Shown: positions 14,666 through 21,347, counted from the first letter of the stretch. The stretch is DNA of 21,347 nt from Pseudomonadota bacterium (GCA_023424215.1 JAFAEC010000088.1:1-21347); one strand, 5' to 3'. The notes: generated from the sequence alone by a model not told the origin. Made by a program: numbers and translations.

Positions 14666-15961
14666 ATGACCCGCTCCCGCACCGCCGCCGTCCTGTCCTC
14701 GCTCAGCCTGCAGGTGCTGACGGCGCTTTTCGCCGGCCTCGCCGCCGGGGCCGCGGCCCAGGCCTGGGGCATCCCGGGCGGGGAGGGGACCGTCGCCATG
14801 GTCGAGGGCGTCGGCCAGCTGTGGCTCAACGCCCTGCGCATGACCATCATCCCGCTGGTCTTCAGCCTGCTGGTCACCGGCATCGCCTCCATCGCCGACG
14901 CCGCCGCCACCGGCCGGCTGGCCCTGAAGGCGGTCTGGGTCTTCGCCGCCCTGCTGATCGGGGCGACGATCTACGGCGTCCTCGCCTCCCAGGGCCTGCA
15001 CGCCCTGTGGCCGATCGATCCCGAGGGCGGCCGCCTGCTGCTGGCCGGCGCCCACGGCGACGCCGCGGTGCGCGAGAACCTCGGCGGCGGCGGGCTCGGC
15101 GCCTTCCTGACCAGTCTCGCCCCGTCAAACCCCATCCGCGCCGCCGCCGACGACGCCATCCTCGGCATCGTGGTCTTCGCCATCGTCTTCGGCTTCGCCG
15201 CCACCCGCCTGCCGGCGCGGCTGCGCCAGCCGATGACGGTCTTCTTCGAGGCCGTGGCCGAGACCATGGTGGTCATCGTCCACTGGGTGCTGCGCGCCGC
15301 GCCGGTCGGCGTCTTCGCCCTGTCGCTGGGCGTCGGCCTGCGCGCCGGCCTCGGCGCCGCCGGGGTGCTGGGCCACTACATCGCCCTCGTCGTGCTCTCG
15401 CTGGTCAGCCTGATCCTGCTCACCTACGTCGTCGCGGTACTGTGGGGCCGGGTCGCCCTGCCGCGCTTCGCCCGCGCCGCCGCCCCGGCCCAGGTCGTCG
15501 CCTTCTCGACCCAGTCCTCGCTGGCCTGCCTGCCGGTGATGGTCGAGCGCGCCCGCGACCACCTCGGCGTCTCGGCCGCGACGGCCGGCCTCGTCCTGCC
15601 GCTGGCGGTGGCGGTGTTCCGCATCACCTCCACCGTCGCCAACCTCGCCGTCTGCATCTACGTCGCCCACCTGTACGGCATCGCGCTGACGACGGGCGTG
15701 CTGATCGCCGGCTCGGTGACCGCCCTCGCCGTCAGCGTCGGCACGGTGGGGCTGCCGGGGCAGGTCAGCTTCTTCGCCTCGATCGCCCCCATCGCCATCG
15801 TCATGGGCCTGCCGCTCGAGGTCCTGCCCCTGCTGCTGGCGGTCGAGGTCGTTCCCGACATCTTCCGCACCATCGGCAACGTCACCGCCGACCTCGCCGC
15901 CGCCCGCATCGTCGAGGGCAGGGACGCCACGGCCGACCCGGAGGCCGGGGCAGGGATCTAG
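14666..15961 (+). CDS. DAACS-family (dicarboxylate/amino acid:cation) symporter
   Basis: The 431-aa inner-membrane protein has about eight to ten hydrophobic segments. Family marks are MTIIPLVFSLLVTGIAS (59-75), ILGIVVFAIVFGFAATRLP, the re-entrant loop STQSSLACLPVM (281-292; classically rich in Ser-Ser-Ser-Thr) and a late NVTAD (405-409; NVxGD in family members). The TM7 region reads FRITSTVANLAVCIY, lacking the canonical NMDGT, so the substrate and coupling ion may differ from glutamate or C4-dicarboxylate carriers. It starts nine bases after selU and has a poor ribosome site of its own, suggesting read-through from the selD-selU operon. The substrate is unknown; a link to selenium uptake is inference. 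The stop codon shares a CTAG with the convergent gene. Confidence 0.88.
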   Translation: MTRSRTAAVLSSLSLQVLTALFAGLAAGAAAQAWGIPGGEGTVAMVEGVGQLWLNALRMTIIPLVFSLLVTGIASIADAAATGRLALKAVWVFAALLIGATIYGVLASQGLHALWPIDPEGGRLLLAGAHGDAAVRENLGGGGLGAFLTSLAPSNPIRAAADDAILGIVVFAIVFGFAATRLPARLRQPMTVFFEAVAETMVVIVHWVLRAAPVGVFALSLGVGLRAGLGAAGVLGHYIALVVLSLVSLILLTYVVAVLWGRVALPRFARAAAPAQVVAFSTQSSLACLPVMVERARDHLGVSAATAGLVLPLAVAVFRITSTVANLAVCIYVAHLYGIALTTGVLIAGSVTALAVSVGTVGLPGQVSFFASIAPIAIVMGLPLEVLPLLLAVEVVPDIFRTIGNVTADLAAARIVEGRDATADPEAGAGI

Positions 15962-16392
15962 TCGGAGAACCGGGGCGGGCCGCGCCCGAACGGCGCCTCC
16001 GGGTGCATCTGCCTCAGCCGGTCCGCCGCCTTCATCAGCGCCTCCGCCTCGGCGGCGCGGCCCTGGCTGACCATCCAGCTCGCCCGCCACATGGCGGATT
16101 CGTAGGCGACGACCGGGTCGACCCACGGCGGCATCGGCTCCCGCTGCGACGTCACCCGGGCGGGGGACGGCGGGGCCGGCCCGTCCGAAGCGCCGCGCAC
16201 CGGCCTGAGGTCCAGCTTCCCGGCGATGCGGTTGCGCGTCCAGCCTTCCAGCCGCGCCCGCCGGCGAAGGTTGGACAGGCCGACGTCGAAGCGGCGCGCC
16301 ACCGCCGGCGCCGGCTCGCCGGCGATGTAGGCCTCCCGGACCTGCGCCCACGTCTCGGGACCGCGATATTTTCTCAGCCGATGGTGGTCCAT
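15958..16392 (-). CDS. Hypothetical protein with N-terminal helix-turn-helix-like segment
   Basis: The 144-aa protein is unfamiliar. Residues 13-50 (TWAQVREAYIAGEPAPAVAR, then RFDVGLSNLRRRARLEGW) read like a helix-turn-helix of the kind found in small DNA-binding or terminase-small-subunit-like proteins. A Pro-rich linker (about 66-90) leads to a helical C-terminal part (VVAYESAMWRASWMVSQG, AAEAEALMKAADRLRQM). No signal or membrane segment is seen. Its TAG overlaps the TAG of the symporter as CTAG. No obvious Shine-Dalgarno precedes the ATG at 16392. The region upstream holds an 11-bp repeat array. DNA binding is inferred from pattern only. Confidence 0.65.
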   Translation of the reverse strand: MDHHRLRKYRGPETWAQVREAYIAGEPAPAVARRFDVGLSNLRRRARLEGWTRNRIAGKLDLRPVRGASDGPAPPSPARVTSQREPMPPWVDPVVAYESAMWRASWMVSQGRAAEAEALMKAADRLRQMHPEAPFGRGPPRFSD

Positions 16393-16431
16393 GCGGCGAT
16401 GATGGCGAAGCGATGCGTCAGATCCGGTCGC

Positions 16432-16455
16432 AGGGGCGCCCGCGGATGCGCCCCT
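16432..16455. repeat. 8-bp hairpin in the intergenic region
   Basis: AGGGGCGC (16432-16439) and GCGCCCCT (16448-16455) form a perfect stem around an 8-nt loop. It lies 40-63 bp before the HTH-like gene and about 220 bp after the amidohydrolase stop. It could terminate amidohydrolase transcripts or act in the leader of the HTH-like gene. No T tract is seen. Confidence 0.4.
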
Positions 16456-16477
16456 TGTCGCGTCGCCCCGTCCCCGG

Positions 16478-16575
16478 CGTCCACCCGCGGTCGCCTCCGG
16501 GTCTCCGCGATGTCGCGGAATATCGCTGCCGTGTCGCCCTGGTGTCGCGTCGATGTCTCCCCGGTTTCGCCGCCC
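16478..16575. repeat. Nine-unit degenerate repeat with an 11-bp period (GTCGCC core)
   Basis: Units begin at 16478, 16489, 16500, 16511, 16521, 16532, 16543, 16554 and 16565, each 11 bp except one of 10 bp. Their first six bases are CGTCCA, GGTCGC, GGTCTC, TGTCGC, TATCGC, TGTCGC, TGTCGC, TGTCTC and TTTCGC. TC at unit positions 3-4 is invariant and GTC is present in seven of nine. The spacer parts of the units are not conserved. The period is close to one DNA turn, so the cores face the same side of the helix. It lies in non-coding DNA 86-183 bp upstream of the HTH-like gene. The function is unknown. Confidence 0.65.
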
Positions 16576-16623
16576 GGGACTGCAGCTGATGACCGCCGGC
16601 CCCCCGGCCCCCAGGGCGCGGAC

Positions 16624-16661
16624 TGTTCGACGACTGTCCGGAATCGTCGCGAACTGGTCGC
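16624..16661. repeat. Second short cluster of GTC cores at 10-11 bp spacing
   Basis: TGTTCG (16624), TGTCCG (16635), CGTCGC (16645) and GGTCGC (16656) recur at 11, 10 and 11 bp. The cluster is less regular than the main array 50 bp away and ends just before the amidohydrolase stop. Chance is a real possibility at this length. Confidence 0.35.
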
Positions 16662-16674
16662 CGGGTCCCGGCGC

Positions 16675-17991
16675 TCAGCCCGGACGGCGCAGCAGCGCCT
16701 CGGCCGCCGTCACCGAGGCCTCCACCCCGGTGATCACCGACGGCCGCGCCTCGATGCGAAACAGCGGCGAGTGATGCCCCGGCGCGTCGTCGATCGCCTC
16801 CGGCGCCGCACCGCCGACGCTCATGTAGACGCCCTTCACGCCGCTCTCGGGGGTGACGAAATAGGCGAAGTCCTCCGCCCCCATGCCGGTGCGCGGGGCC
16901 TCGATCAGCGCCCCTTCGCCCAGTCCGGCGACCAGGGCGGCGCGCACCCGGGCGGCGGTTTCCGCGTCGTTGATGGTGGGCGGCGTGGTCTCGGTGGTCG
17001 AGCGGGTCACGGTCGGCAGGCGATCCTCGGGCACACCCAGCGCCAGCGCCGTGTTGCGGGCGATCCGGTCGATCCCGTCCAGCAGCTGCCGGCGCACCTC
17101 GGGGCTGTCCGAACGCACCGTCAGCTGCAGGTCGACCCGGTCGGAGATGATGTTGTGCTTGACGCCGCCGCGGATGGCGCCGACCGTCACCACGGCCCCT
17201 TCCAGCGGATTGGTCTCGCGGCTGCGCAGCGACTGCAGCGCCACCACGATGTGCGAGGCGACCAGCACCGGATCGACCCCGAGGTGGGGATAGGCGCCGT
17301 GCGTCCCGACCCCGTGCACCGCGATGTCGACGCTGTCCGAGCTTGAGGCGGTGATGCCCAGCGGCGCCTCGACCCGGCCGGTCGGCAGGTCGGCGGCGAC
17401 GTGGAAGGCCAGCGCGTAGTCAGGCTTGGGGAAGCGGGTGTAGAGCCCGTCCTCGATCATGGCCCGGGCCCCGAAGATGCGCTCCTCGGCCGGCTGGGCG
17501 ACCAGCACCAGGGTGCCCGACCAGTTGTCCCGCCGCGCCATCATCTGCCGCGCCGTCCCCACCAGGGCGGTGATGTGCACGTCGTGGCCGCAGGCGTGCA
17601 TGACCGGCTTCTCGGCCCCGTCGGCGTCGACCTGGGTGGCGGTGGAGGCGTTGGCCAGCCCCGACTGCTCGCGCAGCGGCAGGCCGTCCATGTCGGCCCG
17701 GAACATCACCGTCGGGCCCTCGCCGTTGCGCAGCACCGCGACCACGCCGGTGCCGCCGACGCCCTCGGTGACCTCATAGCCCAGCGCCTGCAGCTCCTGC
17801 GCCATGCGCGCCGCCGTCTGCACCTCCATGCCCGACAGCTCCGGATTGCGGTGGAAGTGATCGAACAGCGCCCCGAGATTGGCCTCGTAGTCCGCCTCGA
17901 CCGCGGCCCTCAGCGCCGCGTCCTCGGCCGCGGCCGGAGCTGCGGCCAGCAGTCCTGCGGCGGCCAGGGCGATGATCCCGATGCGTGACAT
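16675..17991 (-). CDS. Exported M20 family amidohydrolase
   Basis: The 438-aa zinc hydrolase belongs to the M20D group (IAA-amino acid hydrolase, aminoacylase or carboxypeptidase-like), which cleaves N-acyl or amide bonds. Residues 1-22 (MSRIGIIALAAAGLLAAAPA, then AA before ED) form a clear signal peptide, so it acts outside the cytoplasm. Metal and catalytic residues are visible: Cys134 and His136 in MHACGHD, Glu169/Glu170 in AQPAEE, His197 in LAFHVA, and a late His in PGHHSPLF. The dimerisation lid lies between about residues 205 and 330. Its true substrate is unknown. The start at 17991 is set by the signal peptide and a strong GGGGAGGGGA site; the frame stays open upstream to 18105 but overlaps hicB. 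It has its own likely promoter. Confidence 0.92.
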   Translation of the reverse strand: MSRIGIIALAAAGLLAAAPAAAEDAALRAAVEADYEANLGALFDHFHRNPELSGMEVQTAARMAQELQALGYEVTEGVGGTGVVAVLRNGEGPTVMFRADMDGLPLREQSGLANASTATQVDADGAEKPVMHACGHDVHITALVGTARQMMARRDNWSGTLVLVAQPAEERIFGARAMIEDGLYTRFPKPDYALAFHVAADLPTGRVEAPLGITASSSDSVDIAVHGVGTHGAYPHLGVDPVLVASHIVVALQSLRSRETNPLEGAVVTVGAIRGGVKHNIISDRVDLQLTVRSDSPEVRRQLLDGIDRIARNTALALGVPEDRLPTVTRSTTETTPPTINDAETAARVRAALVAGLGEGALIEAPRTGMGAEDFAYFVTPESGVKGVYMSVGGAAPEAIDDAPGHHSPLFRIEARPSVITGVEASVTAAEALLRRPG

Positions 17992-17997
17992 GTGCGT

Positions 17998-18046
17998 CCC
18001 CTCCCCATGAAGGCGACGACTGTAGACCGGCGCGGCCACATGGCAA
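17998..18046 (-). promoter_or_regulatory. Promoter and ribosome-binding site of the amidohydrolase
   Basis: On the minus strand, TTGCCA (18046-18041) and TACAGT (18024-18019) are 16 bp apart, a fair -35/-10 pair (five and four matches to consensus). A purine-rich GGGGAGGGGA (18007-17998) follows, 6 nt before the ATG. The predicted 5' leader is about 20 nt. It lies in the 73-bp gap after hicB. Confidence 0.5.
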
Positions 18047-18064
18047 CGCTGCCGGTGGGCCCGA

Positions 18065-18421
18065 TCACGACGTCCGTGGACGGCGGGTGGAAGTTTCAGC
18101 TCCACGGCGCAGAACCTCTTCGCTCCACGCGTTCAGGCTCTTGCCCGACAGCTCGGCGGCGCGGGCTGCGGCGGCGTGCACATCGGCGGACACGCGCAGC
18201 ATCAGCTTGCCGGAATAGGCCTTCTGCGGTTGCCGGCCGGTCTCGGCGCAAAGCGCCAGATAATCGTCCACCGCCTCGTGAAAGGCCTTGCGCAGGCTCT
18301 CGACCGTGTCGCCGTGGAAGTTGATTCCGTCCTCGATGCCGACCACCCGTCCGAAGAAGATCTCGTCCTCGGCGTCGAACTCGATCCGCGCGGCGTATCC
18401 CTTGTAGGTCATGCTGCTCAT
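18065..18421 (-). CDS. hicB: HicB family antitoxin
   Basis: The 118-aa protein has the HicB partial RNase-H-like fold at the N-terminus (TYKGYAARIEFDAEDEIFFG, then DGINFHGDTVESLRKAFHEA) and a C-terminal ribbon-helix-helix segment (about 72-110, GKLMLRVSADVHAAAARAA and LSGKSLNAWSEEVLRRG) for operator binding. It should neutralise the HicA RNase and repress the pair's promoter. Its ATG overlaps the hicA stop (ATGA, 18418-18421). A second in-frame ATG at 18412 is possible. The final ten residues (ETSTRRPRTS) are probably disordered. Confidence 0.92.
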   Translation of the reverse strand: MSSMTYKGYAARIEFDAEDEIFFGRVVGIEDGINFHGDTVESLRKAFHEAVDDYLALCAETGRQPQKAYSGKLMLRVSADVHAAAARAAELSGKSLNAWSEEVLRRGAETSTRRPRTS

Positions 18422-18672
18422 GGCGTTATTCCGATCCTGATCAGGAAGGCCCGCGCCGCCCGGACCTGATACCTCTTCGCCTCCTTCTGCGGGTGAGGGC
18501 GATGGAAGTGCTCCACCTTCTCCCCGAAGCGGAACGATACAGAGGAGCCGGATCCCTCACGGATCGAGCATCCGGCGGCGACCAGCAAGGCTTCCAGCGC
18601 CGCCCACTCGATGGTCCCCGACGCCGGATCGGCGAACACAGCATCCAGGGTGCGGCGCTGCTTGCTGTTCAT
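18418..18672 (-). CDS. hicA: HicA family mRNA interferase toxin
   Basis: The 84-aa product matches the HicA subfamily with the tail FHRPHPQKEAKRYQVRAARA and a final FLIRIGITP. HicA toxins have a double-stranded-RNA-binding-like fold and cleave mRNA. The central loop GSGSSVSFRFGEKVEHFHRP replaces the usual GSHxx, so the canonical catalytic His is missing; His55, His57 and His60 are nearby candidates. Gene order is toxin first, hicB second, with a four-base overlap. It is not fused to or inside a mobile element. Its promoter lies in the 59 bp after carB and predicts a leaderless message. Confidence 0.9.
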   Translation of the reverse strand: MNSKQRRTLDAVFADPASGTIEWAALEALLVAAGCSIREGSGSSVSFRFGEKVEHFHRPHPQKEAKRYQVRAARAFLIRIGITP

Positions 18673-18708
18673 GCAAGCAGTCTACCGACGGCGGTCGTCA
18701 GTGCAAGC
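18672..18708 (-). promoter_or_regulatory. hicA promoter, predicted leaderless, flanked by direct repeats
   Basis: On the minus strand, TTGCAC (18706-18701) and TAGACT (18684-18679) are 16 bp apart. The seventh base after the -10 is position 18672, the A of the hicA ATG, so transcription may start at the start codon; there is no Shine-Dalgarno. TGCAAGC occurs at 18672-18678 and 18702-18708, 30 bp apart, overlapping the start and the -35. CGAC-GGCG-GTCG (18686-18697) is an inverted repeat in the spacer. These are good candidates for HicB operators. Confidence 0.5.
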
Positions 18709-18718
18709 GCAAAGCGCT
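18706..18718. terminator. Small hairpin after carB
   Basis: AGCGC-AAA-GCGCT is a 5-bp stem with a 3-nt loop, located just upstream of carB's stop in plus coordinates, i.e. 13-26 bp beyond its last codon on the minus strand. It overlaps the hicA -35. It is too short to be a confident terminator. Confidence 0.2.
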
Positions 18719-18731
18719 ATCGTCGGCGGGG

Positions 18732-21347
18732 TCAGGCGTAGTCCTGCACCGGCCGCACATCGAGGTCGCCGGCCTTGATGGCGGCGATGGCCTGCGCCGC
18801 CGCATAAGCCGCCGGGACGGTGGTGTAGTAGGGGATCTTCATCATCAGCGCCGTGCGACGCAGCGAGAAGCTGTCCTGCAGCGACTGCTTGCCCTCGGTG
18901 GTGTTGATGACGAGCTGCACCTCGCCGTTCTTCATCGCGTCGACGATGTGCGGCCGGCCTTCCAGCACCTTCTTCACATGCCCGACCGGCAGGCCCTGCT
19001 GCTCGAGGAAGGCGTGGGTGCCGCCGGTGGCGATCAGGGTGAAGCCCTCGGCCAGCAGGGCACGGGCGGCGTCCAGCACGAATGGCTTGTCGCCGTCCTT
19101 GACCGAGACGAAGGCGCAGCCCGAGGTCGGCAGCAGGGTGCCGCCGCCGATCTGGCTCTTGGCGAAGGCGCGGGCGAAGGCGGGGCCCAGGTCGGCCTCG
19201 TCGTCGCGCTTCCAGTCCAGCCCCATGACCTCGCCGGTCGATCGCATCTCCGGGCCCAGCACGGTGTCGACGCCGGCGAAGCGGGCGAAGGGGAACACCG
19301 CCTCCTTGACCGCGATGTGGTCATAGCCGCGGTCCTTGAGGCCGAACGAGGCCAGCTTCTCGCCGGCCATCACCTTGGCCGCGATGGCGGCGACCGGCGC
19401 GCCCATGGTCTTGGCCACGAAGGGCACGGTGCGGCTGGCGCGCGGATTGACCTCCAGCACGAAGATGCGGGGCTCGGCGCTGTGCGGCTCCTCGATGGCG
19501 AACTGGACGTTCATCAGGCCGCGCACCTTCAGCGCCCGGGCCATCTCGGTGGTCTGGCGCTTCAGCTCGGCCACCGTATCCGCCGACAGCGAGTAGGGCG
19601 GCATGGAGCACGCGCTGTCGCCCGAGTGCACCCCGGCCTCCTCGATGTGCTCCAGCACGCCGGCGACAAACACCGTCTCGTCGTCGCACAGGGCGTCGAC
19701 GTCCACCTCGGTGGCGCGGTTCAGATAGTGGTCGATCAGCACCGGATCGTCGCCCGAGACCGACATCGCCTCGTGGACGTAGCGATCCAGCTGTTCGCGG
19801 TCGTGGACGATCTGCATGCCGCGGCCGCCCAGCACGTAGGACGGACGCAGCACCACCGGATAGCCGACCTCCTCGGCCTTCTGCGCGGCCTCCTCGGCCG
19901 AGCGGGCCAGGCCGTTCGGGGGCTGCATCAGCCCGATCTCGTGCAGCATCTGCTGGAAGCGCTCGCGGTCCTCGGCCAGGTCGATGGAGTCGACGCTGGT
20001 GCCGAGGATCGGCACGCCGTCGGCCTGCAGCGCATGGGCCAGCTTCAGCGGCGTCTGGCCGCCGAACTGGACAACGACGCCCAGCAACTGGCCCCTGGAG
20101 CGCTCGACGTCGATCAGCTCCAGCACGTCCTCGGCGGTCAGCGGCTCGAAATACAGCCGGTCCGAGGTGTCGTAGTCGGTCGACACCGTCTCCGGGTTGC
20201 AGTTGACCATGATGCTTTCGACGCCGATGTCGTCGAAGGCGAAGGCCGCGTGGCAGCAGCAGTAATCGAACTCGATGCCTTGCCCGATCCGGTTCGGCCC
20301 CCCGCCAAGAATTATCGCCTTCTTTCTGTCGCTTGGCTCCGCCTCGCAGGCGGGAACCTGGCCCAGGGCGCCGGTCTCGTAGGTCGAATACATATAGGCC
20401 GTGGCGCTGGCGAACTCGGCCGCGCAGGTGTCGATGCGCTTGAATACGGGGCGGACGCCCACGGCGCGGCGGGCCTTGCGAACCTCCGCCTCGGTCGTTC
20501 CGGTCAGCTGCGCCAGGCGGGCGTCGGAGAAGCCCTTGGCCTTCAGCCGGCGGAAGGCGACGGCCTCGGTCGGCAGGCCCTGCACGCGGACATGGCCCTC
20601 GGTGCGCACGATGTCGGCGATCTGGCGCAGGAACCACGGCTCGTAGGAACAGGCCGCCTCGACCTCCTCAACGGTCAGGCCGTGGCGGAAGGCCTGGGCG
20701 ATGACGCGGATGCGGTCCGGCGTCGGCTGGCCCAGCGCGCGGAGCACCGCCGCCTTGGCCGAAGCCTCGTCCTCGACGCCGGCGACGCCGTCGATCTCGA
20801 CCTCGTTGAAGCCGGTCAGGCCGGTCTCCAGCCCGCGCAGGGCCTTCTGCATCGATTCCTGGAAGGTGCGGCCGATGGCCATCACCTCGCCGACCGACTT
20901 CATCGAGGTGGTCAGCAGCGGCTCGGAGCCCGGGTATTTCTCGAAGGCGAAGCGCGGGATCTTGGTCACGACATAGTCGATCGACGGCTCGAACGAGGCC
21001 GGCGTCACCTTGGTGATGTCATTGTCCAGCTCGTCCAGCGTATAGCCCACGGCCAGCTTCGCCGCGATCTTGGCGATCGGGAAACCCGTCGCCTTCGAGG
21101 CCAGCGCCGAGGACCGCGACACGCGCGGGTTCATCTCGATCACCACCATGCGGCCGTCCTTGGGGTTGACCGCCCATTGCACGTTCGAGCCGCCGGTTTC
21201 GACGCCGATCTCGCGCAGCACGGCAATCGAGCCGTTCCGCATGCGCTGGTATTCGCGGTCGGTCAGGGTCAGCGCCGGGGCGACAGTGATCGAGTCGCCC
21301 GTGTGCACGCCCATCGGGTCCACGTTTTCAATCGAGCAGACGATGAT
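18732..21347 (-). CDS. carB: Carbamoyl-phosphate synthase large subunit (partial)
   Basis: The gene runs off the right edge of the window. The C-terminal 871 residues are present, out of about 1,080-1,100, from IIVCSIENVDPMGVHTGDSI onward. CarB makes carbamoyl phosphate from bicarbonate, ATP and ammonia supplied by CarA, for pyrimidine and arginine synthesis. Visible parts are the end of the first ATP-grasp half (MVVIEMNPRVSRSSALASKA), the oligomerisation domain, the second ATP-grasp half (PVVLRPSYVLGGRGMQIVHD; FVLEVNPRASRTVPFVAKTM) and the C-terminal MGS-like allosteric domain (FTLIATGGTHAFLEQQGL and INTTEGKQS). No frameshift or lost motif is seen. The 5' end and carA lie outside the window. 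Confidence 0.97.
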   Translation of the reverse strand: MIVCSIENVDPMGVHTGDSITVAPALTLTDREYQRMRNGSIAVLREIGVETGGSNVQWAVNPKDGRMVVIEMNPRVSRSSALASKATGFPIAKIAAKLAVGYTLDELDNDITKVTPASFEPSIDYVVTKIPRFAFEKYPGSEPLLTTSMKSVGEVMAIGRTFQESMQKALRGLETGLTGFNEVEIDGVAGVEDEASAKAAVLRALGQPTPDRIRVIAQAFRHGLTVEEVEAACSYEPWFLRQIADIVRTEGHVRVQGLPTEAVAFRRLKAKGFSDARLAQLTGTTEAEVRKARRAVGVRPVFKRIDTCAAEFASATAYMYSTYETGALGQVPACEAEPSDRKKAIILGGGPNRIGQGIEFDYCCCHAAFAFDDIGVESIMVNCNPETVSTDYDTSDRLYFEPLTAEDVLELIDVERSRGQLLGVVVQFGGQTPLKLAHALQADGVPILGTSVDSIDLAEDRERFQQMLHEIGLMQPPNGLARSAEEAAQKAEEVGYPVVLRPSYVLGGRGMQIVHDREQLDRYVHEAMSVSGDDPVLIDHYLNRATEVDVDALCDDETVFVAGVLEHIEEAGVHSGDSACSMPPYSLSADTVAELKRQTTEMARALKVRGLMNVQFAIEEPHSAEPRIFVLEVNPRASRTVPFVAKTMGAPVAAIAAKVMAGEKLASFGLKDRGYDHIAVKEAVFPFARFAGVDTVLGPEMRSTGEVMGLDWKRDDEADLGPAFARAFAKSQIGGGTLLPTSGCAFVSVKDGDKPFVLDAARALLAEGFTLIATGGTHAFLEQQGLPVGHVKKVLEGRPHIVDAMKNGEVQLVINTTEGKQSLQDSFSLRRTALMMKIPYYTTVPAAYAAAQAIAAIKAGDLDVRPVQDYA

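Noticed and set aside
13388..15055. 555-aa minus-strand open frame opposite selD, selU and the symporter
   Set aside because: Gly/Gln/Arg/His-rich composition with no domain; the plus-strand genes are certain.
14281..17346. 1021-aa plus-strand open frame
   Set aside because: It overlaps selU, the symporter and the M20 gene in a wrong frame and is very Arg/Pro-rich. It also crosses the repeat array, but shows no protein repeat or domain there.
18065..18672. Mobile element carrying hicAB
   Set aside because: No transposase, integrase, tRNA attachment site or flanking duplication is visible near the pair.

Overview
The window is a high-GC, densely coding stretch of a bacterial chromosome. Its content points to an alphaproteobacterium, most likely Caulobacterales (Brevundimonas or Caulobacter-like). 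The clues are an HWE-type histidine kinase paired with a stand-alone receiver, a DUF6481 protein, an ELM1-family protein next to greA, a Caulobacter-style SleB-type hydrolase, and pervasive GC-rich third codon positions that create long shadow ORFs. The genus is inferred, not proven. I found no tRNA or rRNA gene, IS element, prophage or CRISPR array.

Layout. (1) Positions 1-190: the tail of an unidentified gene, a strong hairpin and a 12-bp palindrome, leading to a small charged coiled-coil protein (DUF6481). (2) 581-7697, a signalling and cell-wall block: a very large membrane-anchored hybrid histidine kinase with five PAS domains, a GAF domain and a receiver (minus) is divergent from a secreted SleB-type cell wall hydrolase (plus). 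An HWE histidine kinase and a single-domain response regulator follow on the plus strand. (3) 7708-9635: thioredoxin reductase, probably co-transcribed with an upstream secreted protein carrying a PPC-like beta domain. (4) 9685-12428: a tiny glycine-zipper protein on plus, then a minus-strand series of glutathione S-transferase, a 66-aa membrane peptide, greA, and an ELM1-family protein that overlaps greA. (5) 12540-15961: selD, selU and a DAACS-family symporter, tightly packed. This implies the 2-selenouridine tRNA-modification use of selenium; no selenocysteine genes are seen here. (6) 15958-18672: a small HTH-like protein whose stop codon shares a CTAG with the symporter stop, an unusual intergenic region, an exported M20 amidohydrolase, and a hicAB toxin-antitoxin pair. 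(7) 18732 to the window end: carB, cut by the window edge.

Most genes are ordinary housekeeping or accessory genes. The least explained structure is in the gap between the HTH-like gene and the amidohydrolase. There, a GTCGCC-like core recurs nine times with a period of about 11 bp (16478-16575), roughly one helical turn. A shorter, similar cluster follows at 16624-16661. Other points for a second look are a predicted leaderless, repeat-flanked hicA promoter, the selD-selU-symporter operon, and repeat-rich regulatory DNA between the giant kinase and the hydrolase.
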